Shown here: positions 51,454 to 60,071 of the stretch, one piece after another
Position numbering within the stretch: the stretch's first letter is position 1
Layout: each line of letters starts with the position of its first letter
From: Natronococcus jeotgali DSM 18795
Lineage (GTDB): Archaea > Halobacteriota > Halobacteria > Halobacteriales > Natrialbaceae
Assembly (NCBI RefSeq): GCF_000337695.1
Contig: NZ_AOIA01000034.1
Location: 1-64,000, forward strand
Reading direction: 5' to 3'
Length of the DNA stretch: 64,000 nucleotides
The notes under the pieces: model-generated
What the model saw: the letters and a program-made list of their open reading frames with translations, nothing else
Told to the model about the DNA's origin: nothing
The model's database searches: none
Translations under genes and position numbers: made by a program

Positions 51454-52143
51454 TCAGGCCTCGAGGGCGTCGGCCAGCTCGTCCAGTCCCTCGACGACGA
51501 TATCGGGGTCGGGTCCGAACGGCTCATCGGGATCGCCCTTTCGATCGAGCCAGGCGCCGTCCATCCCGGCGTGGACCGCCCCCTGGACGTCGAACCACAG
51601 CGCCGAGACGTGGACGATCCCGTCGATCGGGGTTCCCGTCCGGCCCGCGGCGTGGCGGTAGAGCTCGGGGGCGGGCTTGAATGTCTCGAGCTCGTGGGCG
51701 CTGACGGTATCCTCGAGCAGGTCGCCGATCCCGGCGCCCTCGACCATCGATTCGAGCATCTCGGGGTTGCCGTTCGAGAGGACGTAGCAGTCGTAGCCCG
51801 CCGTCCGGAGTCGCTCGACGCTCTCCCGGACGTCGTCGAACACCCGCAGGTCGTGGTAGGCCGCGAGGATCTCCTCGCGGTCGTCGGCGTCGCAGTCGAC
51901 CCCGTGGGCCGCGAGGGCGTACTCCAGGGCGTCGCGGTTGACCTCGTAGAACGTCTCGTAGGCGTCGAGGTGGTTCGCGACGAGCGTGTACTGCATCGAG
52001 CGCTCGCGCCAGGTCCGGGAGATCGGCGCGGGGTCGTCGACGGGAGCGTGGGTCTCGAGTGCGCTCTCGACGGCGTCGACGTCGACGAGCGTGCTGTAGG
52101 AGTCGAAGGTGACCGTTTCGACGGAGTCGGGCTCGAGCGTCAT
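51454..52143 (-). CDS. HAD-superfamily hydrolase (haloacid dehalogenase type II-like)
   Basis: A 229-residue HAD protein. Motif I is TFDSYSTLVDVDA, with Asp nucleophile and DXXXT spacing. Motif II is YVLSNGNPEM, with a Ser where phosphatases often have Thr/Ser. Motif III has Lys in TFKPAPELYRHA. The last motif reads VHVSALWFDVQGAVHAGM. These are the 2-haloacid dehalogenase signatures. The substrate is unclear. ATG 52143 gives the standard N-terminus, unlike the longer frame. Confidence 0.9.
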   Translation of the reverse strand: MTLEPDSVETVTFDSYSTLVDVDAVESALETHAPVDDPAPISRTWRERSMQYTLVANHLDAYETFYEVNRDALEYALAAHGVDCDADDREEILAAYHDLRVFDDVRESVERLRTAGYDCYVLSNGNPEMLESMVEGAGIGDLLEDTVSAHELETFKPAPELYRHAAGRTGTPIDGIVHVSALWFDVQGAVHAGMDGAWLDRKGDPDEPFGPDPDIVVEGLDELADALEA

Positions 52144-52272
52144 GCGTCCCCCGTTGGCGGCCAGCACCATTACTGCTCGGCTCCCCGTCGGAGGGCCTGC
52201 TCCCGTCGACTCGGCTCGAGAGCGCCCCCGCGAACCGTCGTCTCTTTTGCCCGGAAGCGCGCAGTACCGACC

Positions 52273-52929
52273 ATGGAGCCCTCGACCTGGCGAACCTACC
52301 TCGTCACGCAGGCGTCGATCGCCGAGGATCGGTCGACCCCCGAGGTCGTCCGCGCGGCGATCGAGGGCGGCATCGACGCCGTCCAGCTCCGCGAGAAGGA
52401 GACGAGCGCGCGCTCGCGGTACGAGCTCGGCCTCGAGCTGCGCGAGCTGACCGCCGAGGCGGGCGTCGATCTGATCGTCAACGACCGCATCGACGTCGCC
52501 GAGGCGATCGACGCCGACGGCGTCCACGTCGGCCAGTCGGACCTCCCCGTCTCGGTCGCGCGCGACCTGCTCGGTCCCGAGGCGATCGTCGGCTGCTCGG
52601 CGTCGACCGTCGAGGAGGCTCGACGCGCCGAGGCCGACGGCGCCGATTACCTCGGCGTCGGCAGCGTCTACGGGACCACCTCGAAGGACGTTCCCGAAGC
52701 GGAGAACGGAATCGGTCCCGAACGGATCGCCGCGATCGTCGAAGCCGTCTCGATCCCGGTCGTCGGTATCGGCGGTATCACGGCCGACAACGCAGGTCCC
52801 GTCGTCGAGGCCGGCGCCGCCGGCGTCGCGGTCATCAGCGAGATCGCGGCGGCCGACGATCCCGCCGTCGCGACCGACGCCCTCGCGCGAACGGTCGAAA
52901 CGGCGAAGGACCTCGAGCGCCGAGAGTGA
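52273..52929 (+). CDS. thiE: Thiamine phosphate synthase
   Basis: A 218-residue TIM barrel that joins the hydroxymethylpyrimidine and thiazole phosphates to make thiamine phosphate. Family signatures are AVQLREKETSAR, LIVNDRIDVAEAIDADGVHVGQSDLP, YLGVGSVYGTTSKDVP and VVGIGGITADN. The start is ATG 52273. thiM follows 8 bases downstream, so the two salvage genes form an operon. Upstream is the divergent HAD gene. Confidence 0.96.
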   Translation: MEPSTWRTYLVTQASIAEDRSTPEVVRAAIEGGIDAVQLREKETSARSRYELGLELRELTAEAGVDLIVNDRIDVAEAIDADGVHVGQSDLPVSVARDLLGPEAIVGCSASTVEEARRAEADGADYLGVGSVYGTTSKDVPEAENGIGPERIAAIVEAVSIPVVGIGGITADNAGPVVEAGAAGVAVISEIAAADDPAVATDALARTVETAKDLERRE

Positions 52930-52936
52930 CGGAACC

Positions 52937-53767
52937 ATGACGAGATCCGACACGACCCGGCCGACGCTCGCGGACTCCCTCGGGGAACTCGCCGAAACCG
53001 AGCCGCTAGTGCAGTCGCTGACCAACGAGGTGACGATCAACGACGTCGCGAACCTCACCCTTCACTGGGGCGGATTACCCGTGATGGCCGACTCCCCCGG
53101 CGACGCCGGCGAGATGGCCGAACTCGCGAGCGCAGTGCTGTTGAACATCGGCCAGATTCCCGACTCGAAGTTCGAGGCAATGGGCGAGGCGGCCGAGACG
53201 GCCAACGACCGTGGGATTCCGATCGTCCTCGATCCGGTCGGCGTCGGCTCGACGCCGACGCGGGAGGCGGTCGCCGAGGAACTGCTCACCGAGTACGAGT
53301 TCGCCGCGATCAAGGGAAACTACGGGGAGATCAGCGCGCTCGCAGGCGTCGAAGCCGAGGTTCGGGGCGTCGAGTCGGTCGGCGACTACGACGCTATCGA
53401 GGAGACGGCCCGCTCGCTCGCCGAGTCGACCGGCGCGGTCGTCGTCGCCTCCGGCGTCGAGGACGTCGTCGCGGACGGCGACGGCACGACCCGGATCGCG
53501 GCGGGCCACGAGCGACTTGGCGAGGTCGTCGGCACGGGTTGTATGCTCGGCGGGACGATCGCGACGTTCTGCGGCGCCCTCGAGGACGCCCGCAGGGCGG
53601 CGGTAGACGGCACGCTCGCGTTCGGGATCGCGGGGGAGCGAGCCGCCGAGCTCCCCCACGAAGGGCCGGCGAGCTACCGGACGAACTTCCACGACGCCGT
53701 CGCCGGGCTCTCCGCCGAAGCCGTCGCGGAGTACGACCTCGAGTCGCGGCTCGAGCCGATCGCGTGA
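52937..53767 (+). CDS. thiM: Hydroxyethylthiazole kinase
   Basis: A 276-residue kinase that phosphorylates hydroxyethylthiazole for thiamine salvage. Hallmarks are VQSLTNEVTINDVANLTLHWGGLPVMADS (a slightly unusual form of the NDV region), VLDPVGVGSTPTR, AIKGNYGEISALAG and VVGTGCMLGGTIATFCGA. It follows thiE by 8 bases. Having ThiE and ThiM side by side suggests salvage of thiazole; the pyrimidine branch genes are not in the window. Confidence 0.95.
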   Translation: MTRSDTTRPTLADSLGELAETEPLVQSLTNEVTINDVANLTLHWGGLPVMADSPGDAGEMAELASAVLLNIGQIPDSKFEAMGEAAETANDRGIPIVLDPVGVGSTPTREAVAEELLTEYEFAAIKGNYGEISALAGVEAEVRGVESVGDYDAIEETARSLAESTGAVVVASGVEDVVADGDGTTRIAAGHERLGEVVGTGCMLGGTIATFCGALEDARRAAVDGTLAFGIAGERAAELPHEGPASYRTNFHDAVAGLSAEAVAEYDLESRLEPIA

Positions 53768-53771
53768 GCGA

Positions 53772-54401
53772 TCAACAGACCGGTTTCGGGTTCGCGCCCA
53801 GCTCCTCGAGCGAGGCGACGTACTCCTCGTAGGCGGCTTCGATCGCCCCGCTGGCGGCCTCGAGGGCGCGCTCGCGGTCGGTCTCGTCGGGACAGACCTC
53901 CTCGAGCAGATCGGTCGCGCGCTCGAGCTGGCCGTCTAGGTCGTCGCCGAACTCGCGGAACAGCCCCGCCGTCTGGGGGTCGGCGTCGCCGACGAAGTAG
54001 CCGACGATCTGGCTCTTCGAGCGCTGGCTCGCGAGGATCCGACCGATCAGCGCGCCGGTTCGCTCGACGGTGTCTTCGCGGTCGCGCAGGTACTCGTGGA
54101 GGTTCGGCACCGTCTCTGGCTCGTAGTCGTCGAGTTTCTCGTCGACGGTTTCGTAGTGGTCACGCTCCTCGGCGGCCGTCGCCTCGAAGGCCTCGCGGGC
54201 GTCGTCGTCGTCCTCGTCGTCGGCCCAGGCCTCGAAAGTTCGCCAGGCGGCGTGCTCGGCGTCGGCCGTCGCTCGCAGGACGGGTTCGGTGTCGATCTCG
54301 CCCCCGGTGTCGGCGTACAGCGACTTCGAGGAGCCGAGTCGGGAGAGTTCGGTTTCGTTTTCGGCGCGGACGGTCTCGAGGAATTCCTCGGCGTCTGTCA
54401 T
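53772..54401 (-). CDS. Rubrerythrin/ferritin-like domain protein
   Basis: A 209-residue helical protein with ferritin-like Glu/His patterns, ATADAEHAAWRTFEAW and AAEERDHYETVDEKL, spaced as in the di-iron rubrerythrin fold. There is no C-terminal rubredoxin domain. The C-terminus ends in KPVC. It may act in peroxide defence or in iron handling. It is convergent with thiM, whose stop lies 4 bases away. Confidence 0.82.
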   Translation of the reverse strand: MTDAEEFLETVRAENETELSRLGSSKSLYADTGGEIDTEPVLRATADAEHAAWRTFEAWADDEDDDDAREAFEATAAEERDHYETVDEKLDDYEPETVPNLHEYLRDREDTVERTGALIGRILASQRSKSQIVGYFVGDADPQTAGLFREFGDDLDGQLERATDLLEEVCPDETDRERALEAASGAIEAAYEEYVASLEELGANPKPVC

Positions 54402-54536
54402 CGAACCACGGTTCGTTCGGAGACGGGTTATGCCTGCCGTTACCGACAGCCGCGACCCGCCTCGAGGGGAGCCGTCGCTCCCGGAATCGATCGAACGCGA
54501 GAAAATCCGCAGCGCGGGCCGACCGCGACGCGTCGG

Positions 54537-55397
54537 TTACTCGCCGGTCTCGACCGGGGCGTTCACGAGGTTGCCCCACTCGGTCCAGGAGCCGTCGTAG
54601 TTGACGGCGTCCTCGTAGCCCAGCAGTTCGTGCAGGGCGAACCAGGCGACCGACGAGCGCTCGCCGATCCGGCAGTAGGCGATGGTCGTCTCGTCGCCGT
54701 CGATTCCCTCCTCGGCGTAGAGCTCCTCGAGCTCGTCGCGGCTCTTGAAGGTGCCGTCCTCGTCGGTCACCGCGGACCACGAGATGTTCCTCGCGCCGGG
54801 GACGTGGCCGCCGCGCTGGGCGGTCTCTTGCATGCCCGCGGGGGCGAGGATCTCGCCGGTGAACTCCTCGGGCGAGCGGACGTCGACGAGCGGGACGTTG
54901 CGTTCGATCGCCTTCTCGACGTCGTCGCGGTAGGCGCGGATCGTCTCGCGCGGGCCGCCGGCCTCGTAGTCGGTCTCGGGGAACGACGGGACCTCCTCGG
55001 TCGTCGGGTAGCCGTTCTCGAGCCAGTACTCGCGGCCGCCGTCGAGCAGGTAGACGTCGTCGTGGCCGTAGTACTTGAACTGCCAGTAGGCGTAGGCGGC
55101 GAACCAGTTGGCGTTGTCACCGTAGAGGACGACCGTCGAGTCCTCGGTGATGCCGTGGCTGCCGAGCAACTCCTCGAACTCCTCTTTGTCGAGGATGTCC
55201 CGTCGGGTCTGGTTCTGGAGCTGCGTCTCCCAGTTGAACCCGATCGCACCGGGGGCGTGTTCCTCGTCGTACGATTCCGTGTCGACGTCGACCTCCACGA
55301 GCCGGAGTCCGGGGTCGTCGCTCTGGAACTCCTCGAGTCGATCCTCGACCCAGTCGGCCGTGACGAGTGCGTCGGTCGCGTAGTCGTTCGTTGCCAT
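54537..55397 (-). CDS. tssA: Thiosulfate sulfurtransferase (two-domain rhodanese)
   Basis: A 286-residue tandem rhodanese. The first domain is inactive-type (RLVEVDVDTESYDEEHAPGAIGFNW, VVLYGDNANWFAAYAYW), and the second has the active loop AYCRIGERSS with catalytic Cys. VDVRSPEEFTGEILAP and HVPGARNISWSAV are family marks. The start ATG 55397 gives MATNDYATDALVTADWVED. It is divergent from a second rhodanese, suggesting a shared promoter and a sulfur-transfer role. Confidence 0.93.
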   Translation of the reverse strand: MATNDYATDALVTADWVEDRLEEFQSDDPGLRLVEVDVDTESYDEEHAPGAIGFNWETQLQNQTRRDILDKEEFEELLGSHGITEDSTVVLYGDNANWFAAYAYWQFKYYGHDDVYLLDGGREYWLENGYPTTEEVPSFPETDYEAGGPRETIRAYRDDVEKAIERNVPLVDVRSPEEFTGEILAPAGMQETAQRGGHVPGARNISWSAVTDEDGTFKSRDELEELYAEEGIDGDETTIAYCRIGERSSVAWFALHELLGYEDAVNYDGSWTEWGNLVNAPVETGE

Positions 55398-55658
55398 ACC
55401 CGATCCGTGGCGTTCCGTCCACATAGGCCCGAGCTAACCGGTCAATTCGGTCGACGCTCGACTTTCGAGGATTATATTGCCTCTTTTCTCCCGTCCCCGA
55501 GCGCGGCGGCGAAGGCGATCCGTCGTTCGCCCGTCGAACTCGGCGGCGGCGGCGGCGTTCGATCGGACGGTGCTGCAAGTATTGCCACGATCTCGGTACG
55601 CCGGGGAGACGTGCCGGAATCGGAGTCTACTCGGGCGCCCCGCAACAGGTCGAAACCG

Positions 55659-56456
55659 ATGGACGAATCCGTCGTCGTCTCGCCCGACTGGCTCGCGACC
55701 CGGCTCGAGGACCCCGACGTCGCGGTCGTCGACGTTCGAGACGCCTGGGAGTACGACGGGATCGGTCACGTGCCCGGCGCCGTGAACGTTCCCTTCGACA
55801 GCTACCGCGACGAAACGGGACCCGACCCCGGGACCCTCCCCGGACGGGAGGCGTTCGAGGAACTCCTCGGCGAGGCCGGCATCGAACCCGAGGACACGAT
55901 CGTCGCCTACGACGACACCCACGGCGTCTTCGCGGCCCGGTTTCTCCTCACCGCGAGGGCGTACGGCCACGAGGACGCGCGCCTGCTCGACGGCGACTTC
56001 AGCGCCTGGAACCGCGAGCGCGAGACCGACGCCGAAACGCCGATCGTCGAGCCGACCGCGTACGCGGCCGACCCCTTCTCGTTCGACCGGAGTCCGCTGA
56101 TCGACCGCGCGGGCGTCGAGGCCGCCCTCGAGGGCGACGCCGTCCTCGTCGACACCCGCGACCCCGAGGAGTACGCGGAGGCGCACCTCCCCGGAGCCGT
56201 TCGACTCGACTGGCGCGCGGCCGTCGACGACGAGACCCGCCGCCTGAAACCCGCCGCCGAGCTCGAGGCGCTGTTCGCCGACCGCGGGATCACCCGCGAC
56301 CGGGAGATCGTCCTCTACTGCAACACCGCCAGGCGGATCAGCCACACCTACGCGGTCCTCGCGGCGCTCGGGTACGAGACCGTCTCCGTCTACGAGGGGA
56401 GCCTGACGGAGTGGCTCGCGGCCGACGGCGAGATCGAGACCGGGTCGACCGCGTAG
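55659..56456 (+). CDS. Second two-domain rhodanese sulfurtransferase
   Basis: A 265-residue tandem rhodanese with SPDWLATRLEDPDVAVVDVRDAWEY in the first domain and VLVDTRDPEEYAEAHLPGAVRLDW in the second. The active-site loop is LYCNTARRIS, a Cys loop with a different sequence from its divergent neighbour. It lacks a signal peptide. ATG 55659 was chosen from alternatives because MDESVVVSPDWLATRL is family-like. Thiosulfate or mercaptopyruvate may be the donor. Confidence 0.91.
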   Translation: MDESVVVSPDWLATRLEDPDVAVVDVRDAWEYDGIGHVPGAVNVPFDSYRDETGPDPGTLPGREAFEELLGEAGIEPEDTIVAYDDTHGVFAARFLLTARAYGHEDARLLDGDFSAWNRERETDAETPIVEPTAYAADPFSFDRSPLIDRAGVEAALEGDAVLVDTRDPEEYAEAHLPGAVRLDWRAAVDDETRRLKPAAELEALFADRGITRDREIVLYCNTARRISHTYAVLAALGYETVSVYEGSLTEWLAADGEIETGSTA

Positions 56457-56462
56457 CCGGCC

Positions 56463-58094
56463 TCAGACGGTCCCGCTCGAGGCGTCGGGCAGGGTGAGTC
56501 GAAACGTCGTCCCCTCTTCCGGATCGGGCTCGATCCAGATCTCGCCGCCGTGGCGCTCGACGACCCGCTGACAGAGCGCGAGTCCGATCCCGGTTCCGGC
56601 GTGGGCCTCGTGGCTGTGCAGCCGTTCGAAGACGTCGAACACCCGCTCGTGGTCGTCGGGTTCGATCCCGATACCGGCGTCGCTGACCGAGATCACCCAC
56701 CTCCCGTCGCCCCGGGAGACGGACTCGCCCCCGTCGGGCGTCGAGCCGGATGCGGTCTCCCGGTCGGCCGTAATCCGTACCGTCGGCGGCTCGTCGCCGC
56801 TGTACTCGACGGCGTTCTCGAGCAGGTTCTGGAACACCTGCCGGAGCTGGTCGTCGTCGCCCTCGACCCGGGGGAGCGAGCCGATCGACACCGTCGCCTC
56901 GGTCTCCTCGAGCCTGAACTGCAGGTCGTCGACGACGTCCGCGAGGACGGTCTCGAGGTCGACGGGCTCGAAGGGATCGCCCCGGGTCTCGACCCGGGAG
57001 TACGCGAGCAGTCCGTCGATCATCTCGCGCATCCGGTCGGCGCCGTCGACGGCGTACGCGAGAAACTCTCGGGCCTCGGCGTCGAGGTCGTCGTCGTAGC
57101 GCCGTTCGAGCAGGGAGAGGTAGCTCGAGACCATCCGCAGCGGTTCCTGCAGATCGTGGGAGGCCGCGTAGGCGAACTGCTCGAGCTGCTCGTTCGAGGC
57201 CTCGAGGCGCTCTCGGTAGCGCCGTCGCTCGATCTTGTACCCGACCCAGTTCGCCAGCAGCCCGACGAAGGTGCGCTCCCAGTCGGAGAACCCGCCGGGA
57301 CAGGGCTCACGGTCGTAGAAGCAGAACGTCCCGTACACCGAGCCGTCGACGAAGATCGGCGTGCCGAGGTAGCAGGCGACCGCGGCCGCCCCGTTCGCGA
57401 CCCCGTCGGCCGGCTCGGGCGCGTCGGGGTCGGCCCCGACGTCCTCGATCGCGACCGTTCGTCCGGCGTCGACGACGCGCTTGCAGTTCGTCCGGTCGAG
57501 GGGCACCGTTCGCCCCGCCTCGAGGTCGGTCCCCTCGGCCGCGTCGACGGCCTCGAGGGTGTACTCGTTGGTCCGTTCCTGAACCGACGACAGCGCTCCG
57601 CACTCGGTGCCGAGCGTCTCGCGGACGATGCTCAGTAGCACCTCGATCTGCTCCGAGAGCGGTCGGTTCGCATCCGTGAGGGCCTCGTAGGCGTCCTGGA
57701 GCGCGCGCTCGCGCCGGCGGAGCTGGTCCTCCCGGCGGACCCGGTCGGTCACGTCCCGGAAGTGGACCGTCACGGCCGTCTCGTCGGGATAGACGCGCAG
57801 TTCGTACCAGGCTGCCAGCGAGTCGAAGTACTCCTCGAACCCGAGCGACTCCTGGGTCTCGAGGGCGTGTTCACAGCCCTCACGAACCGTCGCTCCGACC
57901 CCGTTCGGAACCGCCTCCTGTATCGCCGTTCCGCGGAGCTGCGCACCGCTCGCGTCCAGTACCCGCTCGGCGCCGGCGTTACAGAACGTGATCCGAAACT
58001 CCCCGTCGAGCGCGAGCACCGCGTCGGTGATCCGCTCGTAGGTTCGCGCCGCCCCGTCGCTGCCCGGGGTCGTCGACCCCGATCGTTCACCCAT
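56463..58094 (-). CDS. PAS-GAF sensor histidine kinase
   Basis: A 543-residue soluble sensor kinase. A PAS-like domain (residues about 20-135; LALDGEFRITFCNAGAERVLD) precedes a GAF domain (about 175-320; CYLGTPIFVDGSVYGTFCFYD), then HisKA with phosphoacceptor His in FAYAASHDLQEPLRMVSSYL and an HATPase domain with NLLENAVEYSGD, SDAGIGIEPDD and GTGIGLALCQRVVERHGG. There are no membrane helices, so it senses a cytoplasmic signal, possibly redox or light. No response regulator is adjacent. ATG 58094 is used for the start. Confidence 0.93.
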   Translation of the reverse strand: MGERSGSTTPGSDGAARTYERITDAVLALDGEFRITFCNAGAERVLDASGAQLRGTAIQEAVPNGVGATVREGCEHALETQESLGFEEYFDSLAAWYELRVYPDETAVTVHFRDVTDRVRREDQLRRRERALQDAYEALTDANRPLSEQIEVLLSIVRETLGTECGALSSVQERTNEYTLEAVDAAEGTDLEAGRTVPLDRTNCKRVVDAGRTVAIEDVGADPDAPEPADGVANGAAAVACYLGTPIFVDGSVYGTFCFYDREPCPGGFSDWERTFVGLLANWVGYKIERRRYRERLEASNEQLEQFAYAASHDLQEPLRMVSSYLSLLERRYDDDLDAEAREFLAYAVDGADRMREMIDGLLAYSRVETRGDPFEPVDLETVLADVVDDLQFRLEETEATVSIGSLPRVEGDDDQLRQVFQNLLENAVEYSGDEPPTVRITADRETASGSTPDGGESVSRGDGRWVISVSDAGIGIEPDDHERVFDVFERLHSHEAHAGTGIGLALCQRVVERHGGEIWIEPDPEEGTTFRLTLPDASSGTV

Positions 58095-58126
58095 TTTGGA
58101 TACGTAAGGGGCATCCGATAAATAAA

Positions 58127-59584
58127 TCACTCGTCACCGACGTCGCGCCAGTCCGGCGCCGTCGAGTACGGCCTCGAGGATAGCTCGTCGAACGCCGCGT
58201 AGACGACCTCCGAGAGCGCGGGGTGGACGTGAACCGAATCCGCGACGTCGTCGACGGTGCCGCCGCCGTCCATCGCGACGACGACCTCCTGGATCAGCGT
58301 CGGCGCCTCCGGGCCGACGACGTGACAGCCCAGGATCTCCCCATCGGGCGCCGCGAGGACCTTGACGAACCCCTCGTCGGGGTCGAGGATCAGCCCGAGC
58401 GGCGCGGCGTCGTAGCTCACGCGGACCGACTCGTACTCCCGGCCGTCCTCCTCGAGTTCCCCCTCCGTTCGGCCGACGCTTGCGACCTGCGGTGAGGTGA
58501 AGACCGCGTGGGGCATCGCCCCGTAGTCGACGGTCCGCTCGACTGTCTCGAGCACGTTCGTCGCCACGATTCGGGCCTCGTAGTCGGCCGCGTGCTTGTA
58601 GGGTTCGTCGCCGAGAACGTCGCCGAGCGCCCAGATCCCGTCGACGCTCGTCTCGAGGCGCTCGTCGACCTCGACGTACCCGTCCGCGTCGGTCTCGACG
58701 CCGGCGTTCTCGAGGTCGAGCGCGTCGGTAGTGGGACGTCGGCCGGCCGCGACCAGAACGTCGTCGGCCTCGAGCTCGACCGCGTCGCCGTCCCCGCCGT
58801 CGTCCGACGGCTCCGCGATCACGCTCACCCGATCGCCGTCATCGCGGGCTTCGACGGCCTCGTAGCCCGTGTAGAGTTCGCAGTAGCGCTCGAGCCCGTC
58901 GGTCACCGCGGCGCTGACGTCGTCGTCCTCCCGCGGAACGAGCTGCCCGCTCCGGCCGACGATCGAGACGTCGGCGCCGAGCGCGCCGAAGAAGTAGCCC
59001 AGTTCGGCCGCGATGTACCCCCCGCCGATCACGACGAGCTCGTCGGGTCGCTCGTCGAGGTACAGGGCGTCGTCGCTGGTGAGAACGTCGACGCCCTCGA
59101 GGCCGTCGACCGGGGGCATCGTCGGGCGACCGCCGACCGCGACGACGATCGTCTCGCCGCGGATCCGTTCGCCGTCCCCGTCCGCGGGAGCGCCGTCCCC
59201 GTCCGCGACGGGGTCGATCGCTACGGTGCGCTCGTCGACGAACCGCCCCTCGCCGCGGTAGAGCGCGACGTTTTCGGCCTCCTCGAGCGACTCGGCCTGT
59301 CGCTTCGCTTTTCCGAAGACCGCGTCCTCGATCGACGACGTGATCTCTCCGTAGGCGACGTCCTCGAGGGATGCGTCGACGCCGAACCGTTCGGCGCGGC
59401 GGATCCCGTCGACGACGTCGGCCCGGTGGATGAGCGCCTTCGAGGGGACACAGCCACGCGTGATGCAGGCGCCCCCGAGCGGTCCGGGTTCGATCACGGC
59501 CGCCTCGAGGCCCTCCTCGGCTGCCGCGGTGGCTACCTGGCTTCCCGACCCGCCGCCGATGACGACGACGTCGAACTCGTCCAT
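58127..59584 (-). CDS. Dihydrolipoamide dehydrogenase-like flavoprotein
   Basis: A 485-residue class I pyridine nucleotide-disulfide oxidoreductase. The FAD motif is VVVIGGGSGSQVATAAAEEG and the redox pair is GGACITRGCVPSKALIH (C-x4-C). LVVIGGGYIAAELGYFFGALG is the NAD(P) fold, and the C-terminal His-Glu region reads VHVHPALSEVVYAAF. It is not next to any 2-oxoacid dehydrogenase genes, so the substrate may be lipoate, mercury or a low-molecular-weight thiol. It probably works in the cytoplasm. Confidence 0.92.
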   Translation of the reverse strand: MDEFDVVVIGGGSGSQVATAAAEEGLEAAVIEPGPLGGACITRGCVPSKALIHRADVVDGIRRAERFGVDASLEDVAYGEITSSIEDAVFGKAKRQAESLEEAENVALYRGEGRFVDERTVAIDPVADGDGAPADGDGERIRGETIVVAVGGRPTMPPVDGLEGVDVLTSDDALYLDERPDELVVIGGGYIAAELGYFFGALGADVSIVGRSGQLVPREDDDVSAAVTDGLERYCELYTGYEAVEARDDGDRVSVIAEPSDDGGDGDAVELEADDVLVAAGRRPTTDALDLENAGVETDADGYVEVDERLETSVDGIWALGDVLGDEPYKHAADYEARIVATNVLETVERTVDYGAMPHAVFTSPQVASVGRTEGELEEDGREYESVRVSYDAAPLGLILDPDEGFVKVLAAPDGEILGCHVVGPEAPTLIQEVVVAMDGGGTVDDVADSVHVHPALSEVVYAAFDELSSRPYSTAPDWRDVGDE

Positions 59585-59651
59585 ATCACATACACGACCA
59601 CGCTACCCACCGTAAAACGGGAGGCTGCGTACGAAACGGGGCGCTCCGGCG

Positions 59652-59870
59652 CTACAGCCAGTCGTCGCCGGTGTCGTCCGACTGCCCGTCCGCGTAGGTT
59701 GCGACCGCGTCCGCGAGGTTCGCGATCGCTTCCTCCTCGGTGGGGCCCTGGCTCGAGACCCCGGTCTCCTCGTCGTCGGCGATGTAGAAGCCGTCCTCGG
59801 CGCGGACCGTGACGTCGGCGTCGGCCAGAGCGGGATACTCGTCGGCGTCGATGTGCGGGTTCGTCGGCAT
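59652..59870 (-). CDS. HicB-like small protein
   Basis: A 72-residue acidic protein with the HicB/UPF0150 fold signature: VTVRAEDGFYIADDEETGVSSQGPTEEEAIANLADAVATY. HicB antitoxins usually pair with the small toxin HicA; none is visible beside it. The start is ATG 59870. It may be a stand-alone regulatory or structural protein. It is separated from the ffh gene by a divergent promoter region. Confidence 0.78.
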   Translation of the reverse strand: MPTNPHIDADEYPALADADVTVRAEDGFYIADDEETGVSSQGPTEEEAIANLADAVATYADGQSDDTGDDWL

Positions 59871-60037
59871 ACCCGAACGTTGTCGGCGGGCGGCTGAAAT
59901 ACCCTCCGACGCCGCGGTTCGAACCGTCGGCCGTCCTCGAGGCGCGTCAGTACGCACTCGACGACAGCGCGCTGCCGCACGGTCCGGGATCGCCGAAACG
60001 GGGTTCGGTCGATCGGAAGCGCTGGCGGTCGAGAAAA

Positions 60038-60046
60038 AGCCTTTAA
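60038..60046 (+). promoter_or_regulatory. Probable TATA box of ffh
   Basis: AAAAAGCCTTTAACGCC contains TTTAA about 28 bases before the SRP54 ATG at 60072, a good leaderless promoter spacing. Confidence 0.5.
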
Positions 60047-60071
60047 CGCCATCGCCCCGTACACCGGGCAA

